Positions 63,859 through 64,000 of a stretch of 64,000 nt of DNA are shown piece by piece. The notes beneath the pieces were generated by a model. The model saw only the letters and a list, made by a program, of their open reading frames with translations. It was not told the DNA's origin and did no database searches. The position numbers were made by a program, and so were the translations under genes. The first letter of the stretch is position 1. Every line of letters begins with the position of its first letter. The DNA comes from Xanthobacter flavus (lineage in GTDB: Bacteria; Pseudomonadota; Alphaproteobacteria; Rhizobiales; Xanthobacteraceae), in contig NZ_JAGGML010000001.1 of NCBI RefSeq assembly GCF_017875275.1, positions 3,679,001 through 3,743,000 on the forward strand, read 5' to 3'.

Positions 63859-64000
63859 GGCAGCCTCCATGATGTGACCATGATTTGAGGACAACGCTCC
63901 CCGCTCAGTTCCGTTGCAGCGGCGCCTCGCCTTACGGCAGGGCACGCGACGGGATTTCGTTCGTGCCGCATCCCGAGCGTGATGCGGCGACATTGACGTG

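Overview
The window looks like chromosome of a free-living, metabolically versatile alphaproteobacterium, most likely order Hyphomicrobiales and perhaps Xanthobacteraceae. This is inferred from very high G+C, the protein types (TorF-like porin, DUF3096, TRAP and TTT transporters, many FadR-type GntR regulators) and the mosaic intergenic repeats. No rRNA, tRNA, CRISPR array, insertion sequence or prophage was recognised.

Layout. 1-2388: end of a quinone-oxidoreductase-like gene, two short-chain dehydrogenases and a GntR regulator. 2389-4562: a duplicated repeat, a secreted aspartic protease with two DTG motifs, and a divergent AIM24-family gene. 4602-12228: a C-P lyase operon (phnGHIJKLMN, minus strand) with divergent phnF and a perfect palindrome between them; phnI and phnJ carry in-frame copies of a palindromic repeat. 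12289-19300: a PPOX flavoprotein and glutamate synthase gltB/gltD. 19937-22047: a Pro/Ala-rich secreted protein, a YqaA-type membrane protein and a tiny membrane peptide.

22224-36876 is the most interesting region, an oxalate-use locus. It holds a PanE-family reductase (candidate oxalyl-CoA reductase), an IclR regulator, a complete tripartite tricarboxylate transporter (candidate oxalate importer), a GntR regulator, oxalyl-CoA decarboxylase, two diverged formyl-CoA transferases with a stand-alone PAS protein between them, and an ATP-dependent succinyl-CoA synthetase pair. I infer that oxalate can be activated by formyl-CoA and decarboxylated for energy (Oxc/Frc). It could also be activated with another CoA donor, such as succinyl-CoA regenerated by SucCD, and reduced to glyoxylate for assimilation.

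36961-46118: small membrane proteins, an FAH-family enzyme, pyruvate phosphate dikinase, a metallo-beta-lactamase-fold protein, a TorF-like porin, a protease inhibitor with two Inh-like domains, and a glyoxylate/hydroxypyruvate reductase. 46341-50983: a sugar-type ABC transporter. 51673-62916: a hexuronate locus (uxuB-type reductase, uxaC, two GntR regulators, uxaA, a TRAP transporter, kduI, kduD, kdgF) that converges on 2-keto-3-deoxygluconate. 62920-63858: YggU (DUF167), YggT and a disordered small protein.
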